Part shown: piece after piece, positions 35,256 through 45,556 of the stretch | Numbering within the stretch: position 1 is the first letter of the stretch | Layout: every line of letters starts with the position of its first letter | Assembly: GCA_905250125.1 (NCBI GenBank) | Contig: CAJNOL010000991.1 | Location: forward strand, 24,505-88,504 | DNA length: 64,000 bases | Reading direction: 5' to 3' | Source of the DNA: Rotaria sordida | Taxonomy: Eukaryota; Rotifera; Eurotatoria; Philodinida; Philodinidae | The notes under the pieces: model-generated | Databases searched by the model: none | Seen by the model: the letters and a program-made list of their open reading frames with translations, nothing else | What the model was told of the DNA's origin: nothing | Made by a program: the position numbers and the translations under genes

Positions 35256-36713
35256 ATGGCACAGAAGAACATGTCATTAATCTTATTCATATCAACTTTC
35301 ATATGTGCATGCAGTTTTCTTTATTTATTGATTAAAATTACAAATATGAACTTCAAATGTGGGCAGATTAGTTCAAATGAGAGCACTAAGTCTATCTCAA
35401 ATCATCTTTGGTCAAACCAGATTTTGAATAACGTATACGGATGGCGACTCATTGGTGATACTGTCGAAGAACAGACACGTCTTCATGACTTAGCTACTGT
35501 CGTTTCAGCATGGCCAGAGACTGCCGAAGACAATATACCAACAGTTCCTGCTTTATCTGCTGACGAGCATCTACTCGTATTGAGTGCGAGTGCCAGTCGC
35601 ATACGCTATGGTGTAAGTGTGACATTTATCATGGTCTTTCCAACCGATGTCACAAGAGTACTACCGAAAACTAACTCAACCAAACCACTATCACCAACAC
35701 AACTCAAGTTATGGTGTATCTTCGATGATGGATCAGTGACATCTGCCTATAGTTATGACGTGAACTATGGCAATGATCGAGTGTCGCTCGTCGATTGTCC
35801 TCTCAGTCCATTTGCTAGTGATGAATTGTGGAGATATAATCGAACATTGCGTGTTTATCTTGCTTCGACAACAGACAAAGATCGAAATGCTCCTATTCTC
35901 AAAGCATTTGTGACTGTTCCTTTGCCTGCTTCACTTCAATCGAACTCAAGTCAACAATTAATGACTTTATGTACCTCACCCCTACATAACAAAGCGCGTC
36001 AACTTACTCAATGGATAGAATTTCATCGATTAGTTGGCTTTCAGAAGTTTGTAATATATAATTCAACCGATACTAATGGATACCTTTCATCAGTTCTCAG
36101 TAATTATGTTCGAAAATATCCAAATCTCATCGATGTTATTCAATGGAATTTTTCAACTCTAGCTCTCACTGACGTTTTATCGGATAGATATTTTCAACTT
36201 GAGGCTCTTCATGATTGTCTTGTTCGCTATGGCGATCAGTCGGAGTGGTTAGGAGCACTAGATCTTGATGAGTACATTGTACCTTTTCATCCGTATGAAA
36301 CTGTTCTCACTTATCTCAATGAAAATTTTGGTCAACGTGTCATCGGTTCAATTAATCTATGGAGTCAATTTTATTGCACCCAAAGCACTAAAACTTATAC
36401 AGGGATAGAGAATGACACAAGTCGATTAGTAATCGAACGGTTCACTCTTCGAGCATCAAAGCGCTTTAAAGGTGGACGTGAAAAGTATCTATATCGTCCT
36501 CGTTTTGTTCAATATTTATCGATTCATCATCAAGTCTTCGGGCTGTCTAAGCAAGAGCCGTCGGAAGATCACATTACACTAGCTCATTACATTTCAATGG
36601 ATTATCTACGTTCCATGGCTGGTTGTGATGATGGACAATTAGTGACAGATACTAGCATTCGTGATCGATTTGCTAACAGCGTTCATGACGCAGCCAGAAG
36701 ACTTTCCACCTAG
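35256..36713 (+). CDS. family 92 glycosyltransferase (DUF23), type II Golgi membrane protein
   Basis: A single exon encodes 485 residues. Residues about 6-28 (SLILFISTFICACSFLYLLI) are a signal anchor, giving a Golgi-lumen catalytic part. The GT92 domain starts near LMTLCTSPLHNKARQL and continues with QWIEFHRLVGFQKFVIYN, the DLDEYIVP motif at 336-343 (the DxD-type metal and nucleotide-sugar site) and a C-terminal ..LAHYISMDYLR segment. GT92 enzymes in Caenorhabditis (GALT-1) transfer galactose to core fucose on N-glycans; the acceptor here is unknown. I use the ATG at 35256 (MAQKNMS); an upstream TTG is not a start. An AATAAA lies about 105 bp after the stop. The lack of introns contrasts with most genes here but is common for GT92. 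Confidence 0.85.
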   Translation: MAQKNMSLILFISTFICACSFLYLLIKITNMNFKCGQISSNESTKSISNHLWSNQILNNVYGWRLIGDTVEEQTRLHDLATVVSAWPETAEDNIPTVPALSADEHLLVLSASASRIRYGVSVTFIMVFPTDVTRVLPKTNSTKPLSPTQLKLWCIFDDGSVTSAYSYDVNYGNDRVSLVDCPLSPFASDELWRYNRTLRVYLASTTDKDRNAPILKAFVTVPLPASLQSNSSQQLMTLCTSPLHNKARQLTQWIEFHRLVGFQKFVIYNSTDTNGYLSSVLSNYVRKYPNLIDVIQWNFSTLALTDVLSDRYFQLEALHDCLVRYGDQSEWLGALDLDEYIVPFHPYETVLTYLNENFGQRVIGSINLWSQFYCTQSTKTYTGIENDTSRLVIERFTLRASKRFKGGREKYLYRPRFVQYLSIHHQVFGLSKQEPSEDHITLAHYISMDYLRSMAGCDDGQLVTDTSIRDRFANSVHDAARRLST

Positions 36714-39019
36714 ATTTCATTTTCTTGTTATCGAAGATCAAAACTAGTTAGGAAGATTTAAACTGTGTTCTTTAACACTCCGAGAGTATCTATCGATTTT
36801 ATTCAGTGTGGAGACATTAATAAAGAAAAAATAAGACAAGTTTGAGAATGATCGACTTTGACCTTGACTTTATTTTGAACTTTTTCAAAAAATACTATAT
36901 ACTTACCATTGTACATTTGTTTTAGCTAATGTCTTGATTTTAGAATAGAGAAAGCATTTCTCTATCTACTCATGTGACTGGCATCTAAAGTAGATTCGAT
37001 TTTAATAAGCAGTGCCCATGACACGAAAAAGTATTTCTGATTGTGCTTTGTTCTCCTTACATCCCAGTTTCATCGTTCTAGTAGAAGTATACCGCTCTAC
37101 CAAGTCGTATGACCTTTTCTTCATCATAACTAACATAGTTCCGGATGAAACTAACATCATTTTATTTCTTATATCAATCTCTATCGATTGATGTCTCTCT
37201 CATGATTGGTGAATGCCGTCTTCATTGTCTTTTCACATCACAGTCGAATTTTGAATGTGATGCAACTATGATGGAAAAAAAAGGGCACTGATGAAACCTT
37301 TTGGGATTCTTGATTCGGATATCATTTCCGAATCTTTGAAAGTTCTAGCATAATATAGTTCTATTTCGAAGTGTTTCTGTCTGCTTTGAAAAAGTATTCT
37401 ATCCTGATGAGAAACACTCTCTATGACACACTTAGTTCAGTTGTGCTGATTTGATCAGCTGTTTCTATTTTCAAACATTTGCTATACCAAAACCCCCAAT
37501 TTAATGCCTTGCTAACGATACCGATCTTTAAGATAATTCTAAACAAATCTATAGAATCTCATTTATAACTGTATATACTCAGACTTATCATGAGAGGGAT
37601 AAGATCAGACATTCTCTTATCTGTCTACAAGAAAAGATCGACGAGTTCGTTTTTCAAAATTATTGGAAACCTTTTCGATTATTTTCACCATTCAAATTTG
37701 ACATCCAGATAAAAACTGAAAAATATGGATAATATTTCTTTTATTAGCTTATCGCTAATGGTTCATTTTGAGACATTCCAGAGAGAGACAATCATTATTC
37801 ATTTTTCTATGTACCTTAACCATTGAAGTGATATTCGAGATATTCACTAGTAAGTCACTGAAAGAGAGTCACAATCGATCATGCTCAATTGAAAATTTAG
37901 GATTTCGATGAAATTTATTCCATCTTATAGAGCAAATCGTTTTAAGTATATAGGCAAATTTTTAGACCTAATGAATGACTTATAGTTGAGATATGATGAT
38001 CCGATTAAAAGTACATACAACAGCTTTTTCTTTATTTGACATTTTTTTTTCAATCATTTACTACTGGTCTTTCTACGATTTCTTCTCGTAAGTATGAATC
38101 AGAGCTCTGAAAATTTACCAGATATACATTTCAAGATGAGCAATTCAACTATCCTATCCAATAATGCCTGAGTGGTGACTACATGTCACTGTACTTTTCA
38201 CTTTAGTTCTTCTTTCCTTATCAATTACTTTCAGAGGTAGTCTATATTTATAATAGACTTTCTCCAAATCAGTGTGATAGAATTGCTTAAGTTTTTTCCC
38301 TAAAGATTACTAATTTTGTGCTACTTGAACATGAACTCAAAAGTTTGAAATCTTGAGGTTTGATCCGACCAGCATTATCAAAAAATAAACCTTTTTCATA
38401 TATAGTATACGACGAAAGATGATTAGATGTCATTCGGCTTTATTACATAACAAAAGTTTTTGACTTCAAACGTTTAGTAGTTGCAGAAGATAAAGGACGG
38501 TGGACGTTTTGCCTTGATATCGACCCCTATAGAAAACATAAGTAGTTTCACATGAAACTTTCAGCAATTGTAGAGCTCAGAGTCAGTAGTCATTCCCGTA
38601 AGTTTCAGCATGATCGGTCAAGCTTTGCCCTTATTTCGATACTCAGCCATATAGACCCTATTGAGCCTTCTATGGGTCAAAGAATCATTCATTTTAGATG
38701 GTACATATAAGTACATACTTTGACAGACAATTTACATATCATTCGATAGAGAATTTAATTCTGAACAAAAATTGTATAGATATATTCGAGTAAAAATCAA
38801 ACATTGACTACAAAAAATTCCGAATACCCTTAATATGTGATCGTATACAGGCTTTGGTGGAACCTTGTGTACCTTCGATGTTCACTATATGATTCAAAAC
38901 CGAAATCATTTTCTCAGTATCAATACTAATCATTAAGAGCTAAAAAAGTGCCCGAATAAGTAACTGCAAAGGATGTGCGTTGGTGTTGCTGTGGCTGTGG
39001 ATGTGTGAGTGTGGGTGTG
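36714..39019. other. intergenic, nothing recognised
   Basis: 2.3 kb of AT-rich sequence. Polyadenylation signals of the upstream gene lie at its start. A GT-rich stretch (38980-39027) directly precedes the MITE at 39028. Confidence 0.45.
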
Positions 39020-39027
39020 AGCGTGCG

Positions 39028-39292
39028 CAGAGATGGAACCGGTCTACCGGTTTACCGGTAGTGACAACAGAATACTGATGATACGCCAGTTTATCAGGAA
39101 AATCCGATCTATCGATAAAATATCGATCTACAGACAACAGGCTGAAGCTTAAAATGAAATCTTCTTGTGCAGCAAACTCTCTGGTGGATTACCTTCGTAT
39201 CTTGAATACAATCATAGAGTAGGAAAGTGAAAAATATAGACCAGTATAGACCGGTCGATCCAAAATCCAGACCGGCACCGGTTCCATCTCTG
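39028..39292. mobile_element. hAT-type MITE, 265 bp, with 8-bp target duplication
   Basis: Terminal inverted repeats CAGAGATGGAACCGGT at the left and ACCGGTTCCATCTCTG at the right are a perfect 16-bp match. AGCGTGCG is duplicated on both sides (39020-39027 and 39293-39300). An 8-bp duplication with CAGAG termini is diagnostic of the hAT superfamily. It is non-coding; small frames across it are incidental. Confidence 0.9.
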
Positions 39293-39569
39293 AGCGTGCG
39301 AGAAGAGAAGACCCACACACATCTAAACACTCACGCTCGTACCCACTCATGAAATGGACAATGATTCTTCGAATCAATACGACCATTACAGCAAACACAT
39401 TCGATAAGTATTTTTATGTGAATAATAGTGAGATTTTCCGTTACTACCCGTTACTTCTGCCTCCGTGATATACGTAAGCCGAAAGATAATTAGTAAAATC
39501 CTTGGTTTGTATAGGGCTAGAAATCCACCTAAGTACGTCTTACCTTAATCTGGATTACTAACCATTTGA

Positions 39570-40185
39570 ATACCGTGCGAAAAAAATTTCGTGGAATACC
39601 ATGCAAGGACATTTTTGTCCATATATATAAATCATAAAAAAATTCAACTCTACTCAACTTTATTATTTATATTTTAAAATATTTTCGAACTAATAATGTG
39701 AGAATTGAGTTAGTTGGTTGCAAGTAAAATGATCGATTCTTTTAAAAATGTACATTATATATTGGTAAACAAGCTAGGAAAGTTCCGAAAGGACTTGGAA
39801 ATAATCATGAACACATGAGAAAAATCATAGGTCAAAATAAGAAGAAGAAAGCAGTTGGAATATACATCAAAGGTGGAAGAAAGGAAAGAACATATATATC
39901 TGTATGATGTCTACGACATTTATACGATATAATAGGTGAGAGGACAGAAAAAAAACGATATGTAGGTGAATCATACTATAACATGAACTTTTTTCATGTA
40001 GAAGAAAACATTGTTTCTTCAAGAAAAAATGGAGCTTTGATGAAAAGAATGCATTTGACGGCAGATGAAAGAGCTCAAAAAATTTACACTCTAAAAAGTT
40101 GATATCGATTAGTTGAATTTTTCGCCAAAAAATAGTAATTTTTTATTCATATGGACAAAAATACCCATGCATGGTATTCGAAGAG
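39570..40185. mobile_element. degenerate foldback element
   Basis: GAATACCATGCAAGGACATTTTTGTCCATA near 39595 is matched inverted by TATGGACAAAAATACC-CATGCATGGTATTC near 40150-40183. AAAAATTCAACT pairs further in. The interior has no gene. Confidence 0.55.
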
Positions 40186-40640
40186 TTAAAAAAGCTTTTC
40201 TCAAAGAAGTTTAATTAAAAACACTGGAAACGTTTTTTATCGTCTGACTTTTGATGTCTATCTGTTGCGTATCATCTACTGCGGAAACATTGAGAAAATT
40301 AAAACCTCAATTGCATCACATCTTATTTAGCATTTCGACGAAAATGAAAAACGAGCAGTACACATCAAGAGTCGCCAACATCTGTGGATTGTGTTATAGA
40401 TGCTAATGATAACATTTACATCAACACATAAGGTCTGTTTTTTTGCTCTAAGATATGTGACTCTTTTCATAAGAATCTTCGTTATTTTCAAAAAAATATA
40501 GGAATATAAGAAAAATGATTGCAACTGTGATTTATTAATTTTTTAACTAATCAAATTATTAGTAACAAACATTGCAGCTATCATACAGTGGAATGCACTA
40601 TTAAGTATATTTATGAAAAATACAATTAAACAAAGTATGT

Positions 40641-41186
40641 TCATCGCTTAATAATCATTTGAATTTGATGGACAACTTCATCTTGTGAAAGATTATCACA
40701 ATTAATAATATACGTATAAGGTTCATCTTCCTGATTTATAGATAATTCAAGTGTTGCAAGTTGTGAATCTAATAATATAGGATTCATAAAATGTTCATGT
40801 AATCGTCGAAACAAACGATCATGTAATACTTTTCTTGATAATGTTAATATAATAATATAAAAATCTTCTTTTGGCATCTGTGCTTTAACATTAGGATCTG
40901 ATGAACCAGTTAATAATATTTGTCGATAGGATTTCTTTAAAGCTGAACATGTCATAATACAACTTCGATTTGTTAATAAATATTTTTTTAATTGTTCATG
41001 AAGAACTTGTAACCAAGGAAGACGATCTTCATCTGTTAATGCTGTACCTGCGGTCATTTTATCAATATTTGATTTAGAATGAAATTCGTCTGCTTCGATA
41101 TAATCCCAATTATATAAATCCTTTAGTCTTTTAGCTGTAGATGTTTTACCAACAGCTGTTACACCTCCAATAATGACAATAGGCAT
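40641..41186 (-). CDS. IDNK: gluconokinase (GntK/IDNK type)
   Basis: A single exon encodes 181 residues, the usual length for this family. It should phosphorylate D-gluconate to 6-phosphogluconate with ATP, feeding the pentose phosphate pathway, in the cytosol. The P-loop is GVTAVGKT (8-15), a variant of the usual GVSGSGKS. Then come YIEADEFH (the GD-x-x-H equivalent), the family signature NIDKMTAGTALTDEDRLPWL, CSALKKSYR and a C-terminal HFM.P.LL.SQ..TLE block. All main motifs are present, so it should be active. It lies 109 bp downstream of DCLRE1A on the same strand. The ATG directly follows a pyrimidine-rich TTTCTCAG acceptor, which suggests trans-splicing in an operon. Confidence 0.93.
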   Translation of the reverse strand: MPIVIIGGVTAVGKTSTAKRLKDLYNWDYIEADEFHSKSNIDKMTAGTALTDEDRLPWLQVLHEQLKKYLLTNRSCIMTCSALKKSYRQILLTGSSDPNVKAQMPKEDFYIIILTLSRKVLHDRLFRRLHEHFMNPILLDSQLATLELSINQEDEPYTYIINCDNLSQDEVVHQIQMIIKR

Positions 41187-41210
41187 CTGAGAAACAAAAA
41201 GAGAAAAGAT
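41187..41210 (-). promoter_or_regulatory. 3' splice acceptor abutting the IDNK start codon
   Basis: On the minus strand, TCTCTTTTTGTTTCTCAG ends at 41187 and the ATG follows at 41186. With only 109 bp to the DCLRE1A stop there is no room for a separate promoter, 5'-UTR exon and intron, so spliced-leader addition is the natural reading. Confidence 0.6.
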
Positions 41211-41295
41211 GACGTTATTTATTCATTAATTTATATCTGATATGTTTTAATTGTACAGTAAAAAAATATTTATCTTATGAAACAAAAAAAGAAAG

Positions 41296-44200
41296 CTAAA
41301 CTGAAAGCCATTGTTGAAAATATTCATTCATTTTTTCTCGTACATTTGCACGTCCGACATTAACTCTATGAAATCGAAAATAAATTAATAAATAATAACT
41401 TTGAAATTTTATTATTTACATACGTTGGTATTATTCTTTTTGGTTTAAGATACTGAATAAAATTTTTTAATTCATCAAAAGAACTATGTTCACTATAGGG
41501 AAAACCTAAGAATTTTAATCATAAAAATAATACATTATTTAAAAATAGAATAAAGAAAAAAACAAACCGTAGATAATAATATTAGATGATTTCGATTCAA
41601 TTGAATAATGTTTTGATCCACTTGTTGATCGAGGAGTTGTCCAACCTGTTGGTTTTATTCCAATTATTTTATTATATTTTAATGAATATTTATCCAAATG
41701 TGTTTGTAGCATCTTTTATTAAAAATAAGAGAATAGACTTTTCTTTTTTATTTACTCAAATCTTACTGATTGAGTAATTGAACCCATACCAACAACATGA
41801 ACATTTGTTTCATTGGGATTTGTTGTTAAACGTTGTGATAGATCAGTGTTTTCTAATTGATTAAGTATACGAAATTTTCTTGTTTCAACAAATATTTTGC
41901 AATCAAGTGCTTTTGCAATAGCTAAATAAAAATGAAATATTTTCATCTAATATTGTAAAAATATATGTGTCTATGATTTACCATGAAATATTCGTTCTTT
42001 ACCAATAAGATATGTTCCAATAGTGATCAACGTTCTTGCATTTTCTTTTAATGAATTTACAACTAATTCAACAGCACTTTTGATGACTTCATCTTGTGAT
42101 GGAAAACGATAATGAGAATCACAATAACTAAATTACATAATCATATAGAAAAGAAAAAAGAATAACCAAATTAAAAATCGACATACGTTGTATCAAGATA
42201 AATTGTGTCTATTTGATTAGGTTGAAGTAATGGATGTCTTAAAAGGTTTGGTGCTGCTCGAAAATCTCCCGTGTGTAAAATTAATTTACCATTTGGAAAT
42301 CGAAATAAAAACATAATTGAACCGGGACAACTAAAATTAAACCAAATCAAATACAAATCAATGTATTTTACTTTATATATATATATTTACTGATTGGCAT
42401 CTAAAAGAGCTACATCAATACCATGAACATTTGTAAATACATTCATAGGAAGAATAGTCATATTTTCTGATCGAATGCCTAACTGACTTTGACATAAATT
42501 GCAAGTAATCTATGAAAAGAAAAACAAAGTAGATGATAAGATAAAATATTTCATTGACAAACTTGATTTGAATAAAGCATATTAGAAAACTTTTTATTTA
42601 ATCCACCATAATGATCCGAATGAAAATGTGAAAGAAAATAAGCTTGTATTCCATCAATATTACCAAAATTAAATGCATCAATACAAAATGTTGTACCTAA
42701 AAATGTTTAATTATAATGTGTATAGTGCGTAGAAGTATTTTTATCATTTATACATTCATAATGACTTTATAGAGAATAAAATTTCGTTCTTATTTTTATT
42801 TTGTGCGAAAATATACAGTGACTTTCAAACCTTTTCGGTTAGGTTTATTTTTAATTTTTTCTGCTGTCATAAATACTAAGAAGAATGTAAATAATTATCT
42901 AAGTAGAGAATTTTATTTCCAACAAGACTTTTTGACGATAAAATTGATTGGTAGTACTTCGATGATAGGATTTCAGAAAAAGTCAAATCAGACTTTTCCA
43001 GCTTCTAGAATTCGCAATCATAATTGTTTTTGAATTACTCAAAATGATAGAGCTAGAAATTCTCTACAAAATGAAATGGTTTCTAGTTCTCTACAACTTT
43101 TTTTGACTAAGATATATCAATCTTACGAAAGACACAGAAGCCTTTTTTTCTGTTATATCATATGGAAATACCATTTTCTTGCCTTCCGTAAAGTTGATTT
43201 CACTTAGTCAAAAAACAGCATAAAGAGCTAAAAGAAGTTTCATTTTGTAGAAAATTATCTATTCTATCATTCTGAATAATTTACATAGAACTATTATGGT
43301 AAATTCTAGAAGCTGAAAAATATTGGTTTTGGTTTTTCTGAAATCCTATCATCGGAGCACTATCAATCATTTTGATCATCAAAAATTCTTGTTACAAATA
43401 ACATTCTCTATTAAAATCACTATCTGAATCCTTCTCAGCGTTTATGGCAGCAGAAAAAAATTGAAAATAAATCTGGTCAAATAATTTTGGAAGTCATTGA
43501 ATATACTCAAGATGATCACCACTGACTCTACACAGTCTCTGCCTTCTCATACAAAAAAGAAAGAAGGATTCATTTTACCAGGTATTTTTTTGTAAAATGG
43601 ACATGTTCGTTTAATAGGAGCTGCTGATGCGTTAAATCGATAATGATTCGATGGTTGATCTTTGTCTAATTCAGACCATTGTTCTTTTAATCCATCGTCA
43701 ATTGGTTTTGCTTTAATTGATTTACTAAATATTTGTTTCCATATTGATTTACTATCGAAAATAGTTGATGGTGTTTGTATGGTAGTTGTATCAACTGATA
43801 ATGAACTGTTCGATTCATCATTCCATTGAGAGAAAATTTCTTCTTCATTAATATCAACTCCATCAAAAGATACTGTTCGTGTTTGATTAATTGTTGTTTC
43901 TTTTTTGATAATTGATGGTGAAGAGACTGTTCGAAGCAATGTACTTGAAGATTTTGACTTAGCTACTGTTAAAGATTTCTAAAATACAATTTAAAAAAAA
44001 AGTATTCTATGTTAAGACACTAATTGGAAGACCAACGAAACAAAAACGATCTGTCTTTACTATAAATGAAAATGTTCTATTAGTAATAATCAGTATGCTC
44101 AAGCATGAAGATATTTTGTTAACAATATTGTTTCATAATAGCACATTCTATCATTTATTCAAAATCATTATTAATTTTTTTGCCCACTAAATTAATGAAA

Positions 44201-45471
44201 CGTAAGCAAGAAGTGGCAAACCTCAATTTAGTACTAATTTTGAAACCTATATATTAAAATTATTATGAATTTCAATTCTTCAAAATTTCTACAAGCTGGA
44301 AAAATCTTACGAATTTGAATTAATATAAATGTAATTATCTGTTCTTTCAAATTCTATCATTCTCCAAAATATCGCAGAAATCAGAAATTTACTGGCTTGA
44401 GAATGCATGAGAGTGAGAATAATGGTGAGAATGAGGTTAAGGATGCTCGTTAGAGAACGCCATTGGGGTAGAACAAGTAGTCACTGTTACGGTAACCGGA
44501 AAAATACTAATATCAGCGAAATAACATTTCTCGTTGTTTATTTCTGATTTCTGCTTTCCTCTTAATCGTCATAGGCTATTTTGGTTAAAAATCAGAAATT
44601 AGAAAACCAGACACTTAGTAAAAGTTAGTAACAATTTGAGATTTGCCATGATCTCAACGTAAGTCGGTCAGTTTTGTTTGACTATCTTTTGAAAGTAAGC
44701 ATGATATATATATTTAGAAGTATCCCGTAAATTGCTTTTCTTTCAAATTTGATGTTCTAATTGAATATGACGTGATTGAAAGATAAATATTATTCAGCAC
44801 ATAGATTTTCTATATCTAGTCTATTGTCTAAGAGCAATCAAGCGTATGTGTATGACTGTATTGCATATTTTTAATTTATGATATTTCAATGAAAACAGTT
44901 TGAGTTCAAAATTGAATGTTTAAATATCATCTTGACGTCATTCGATCCAAACAATGAAAAATCCAACTATTGTTTAATTAAAAATTAGCAGTAAAAAGAA
45001 AAGTATTATACATTATTTATTAGATAGATTTGACCGAAGTGTTGACGATATAAAATCTTCAAATTAAACAGGTACGAATTAAAATCAATTTCAATCGAAC
45101 TGAGTGCGTTCATCAAAAATATTTTTATTTACCGTTTGTGTTATTCTCTTGGTTTTTTGTTTTGGTGAACTTTCATTTGATGACGAAGCAATCATTTTTA
45201 AATTCCATTTTCTTTCTTCATTACCATTCTCATTACTGCTAGTTCTTATAATTGATAATGATGTTTGTCTAGTATTACCTATAATTGGTTGTTTATTCAT
45301 TATTTGTAATGGTTTATGTTTTAGTAATGAAGATGAACGTTGACGTTTATTAGTAATTTCATTCATTTCTTTATCTTCATCATCAGATGAAATTGTTATA
45401 ACTCTTTTTAATGATGATATTTCCTGTTCATTTTCATCTTCAGTAAAATAACTATGTTTACTATTAGCCAT
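41296..45471 (-). CDS. DCLRE1A: DNA interstrand-crosslink repair nuclease SNM1A
   Basis: Ten exons: 45471-45133, 43978-43579, 42696-42563, 42509-42391, 42330-42187, 42127-41982, 41921-41767, 41712-41568, 41505-41424 and 41365-41296. All GT-AG junctions keep phase and give 577 residues. It is a 5' exonuclease of the metallo-beta-lactamase/beta-CASP family acting in interstrand-crosslink repair in the nucleus. [10 protein letters not shown] opens the catalytic part (about 238). The metal motif HFHSDH is at 270-275, DANHCPGS at 328-335, ILHTGDFRA and YLDTTYC follow, and PYSEHSS (His about 534) plus IIPTVNVG close it. The N-terminal 236 residues are Ser-rich and hold [10 protein letters not shown], a SUMO-interaction-like motif. 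The UBZ4 finger of vertebrate SNM1A (about 1040 residues) is absent. Intron 2 carries a foldback. It lies 85 bp after OGFOD1. Confidence 0.93.
42900..43415. mobile_element. foldback MITE inside intron 2 of DCLRE1A
   Basis: An imperfect palindrome about 515 bp long. TAGAGAATTTTATTT..AACAAGA at the left matches the inverse of TCTTGTTACAAATAACATTCTCTA at the right. Inner pairs include GATGATAGGATTTCAGAAAAA and CTTCTAGAATT. It makes this intron 882 bp, compared with 37-93 bp for introns 3-9 of the gene. Confidence 0.75.
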
Positions 45472-45504
45472 CAAATATTTTTTTTTTAAATCTAAAAGAA
45501 TGGA
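45472..45504 (-). promoter_or_regulatory. 3' splice acceptor 20 bp upstream of the DCLRE1A ATG
   Basis: CATTCTTTTAG (AG at 45493-45492) lies in the 85-bp spacer between the OGFOD1 stop and the DCLRE1A start. The same spacer contains AATAAA-like signals just after the OGFOD1 stop. A polyadenylation signal followed by an acceptor is the usual pattern of a trans-spliced operon junction. Confidence 0.55.
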
Positions 45505-45556
45505 TCTTAGATAGTTTTCTTTTATTCTTGTTTTTCTTTCTTTTTTTTTTTCTTTA

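Noticed and set aside
45104-45343. 79-codon plus frame opposite DCLRE1A exon 1
   Set aside because: It is the antisense shadow of a splice-supported exon; the hydrophobic composition arises from complementing Lys/Ser-rich codons.
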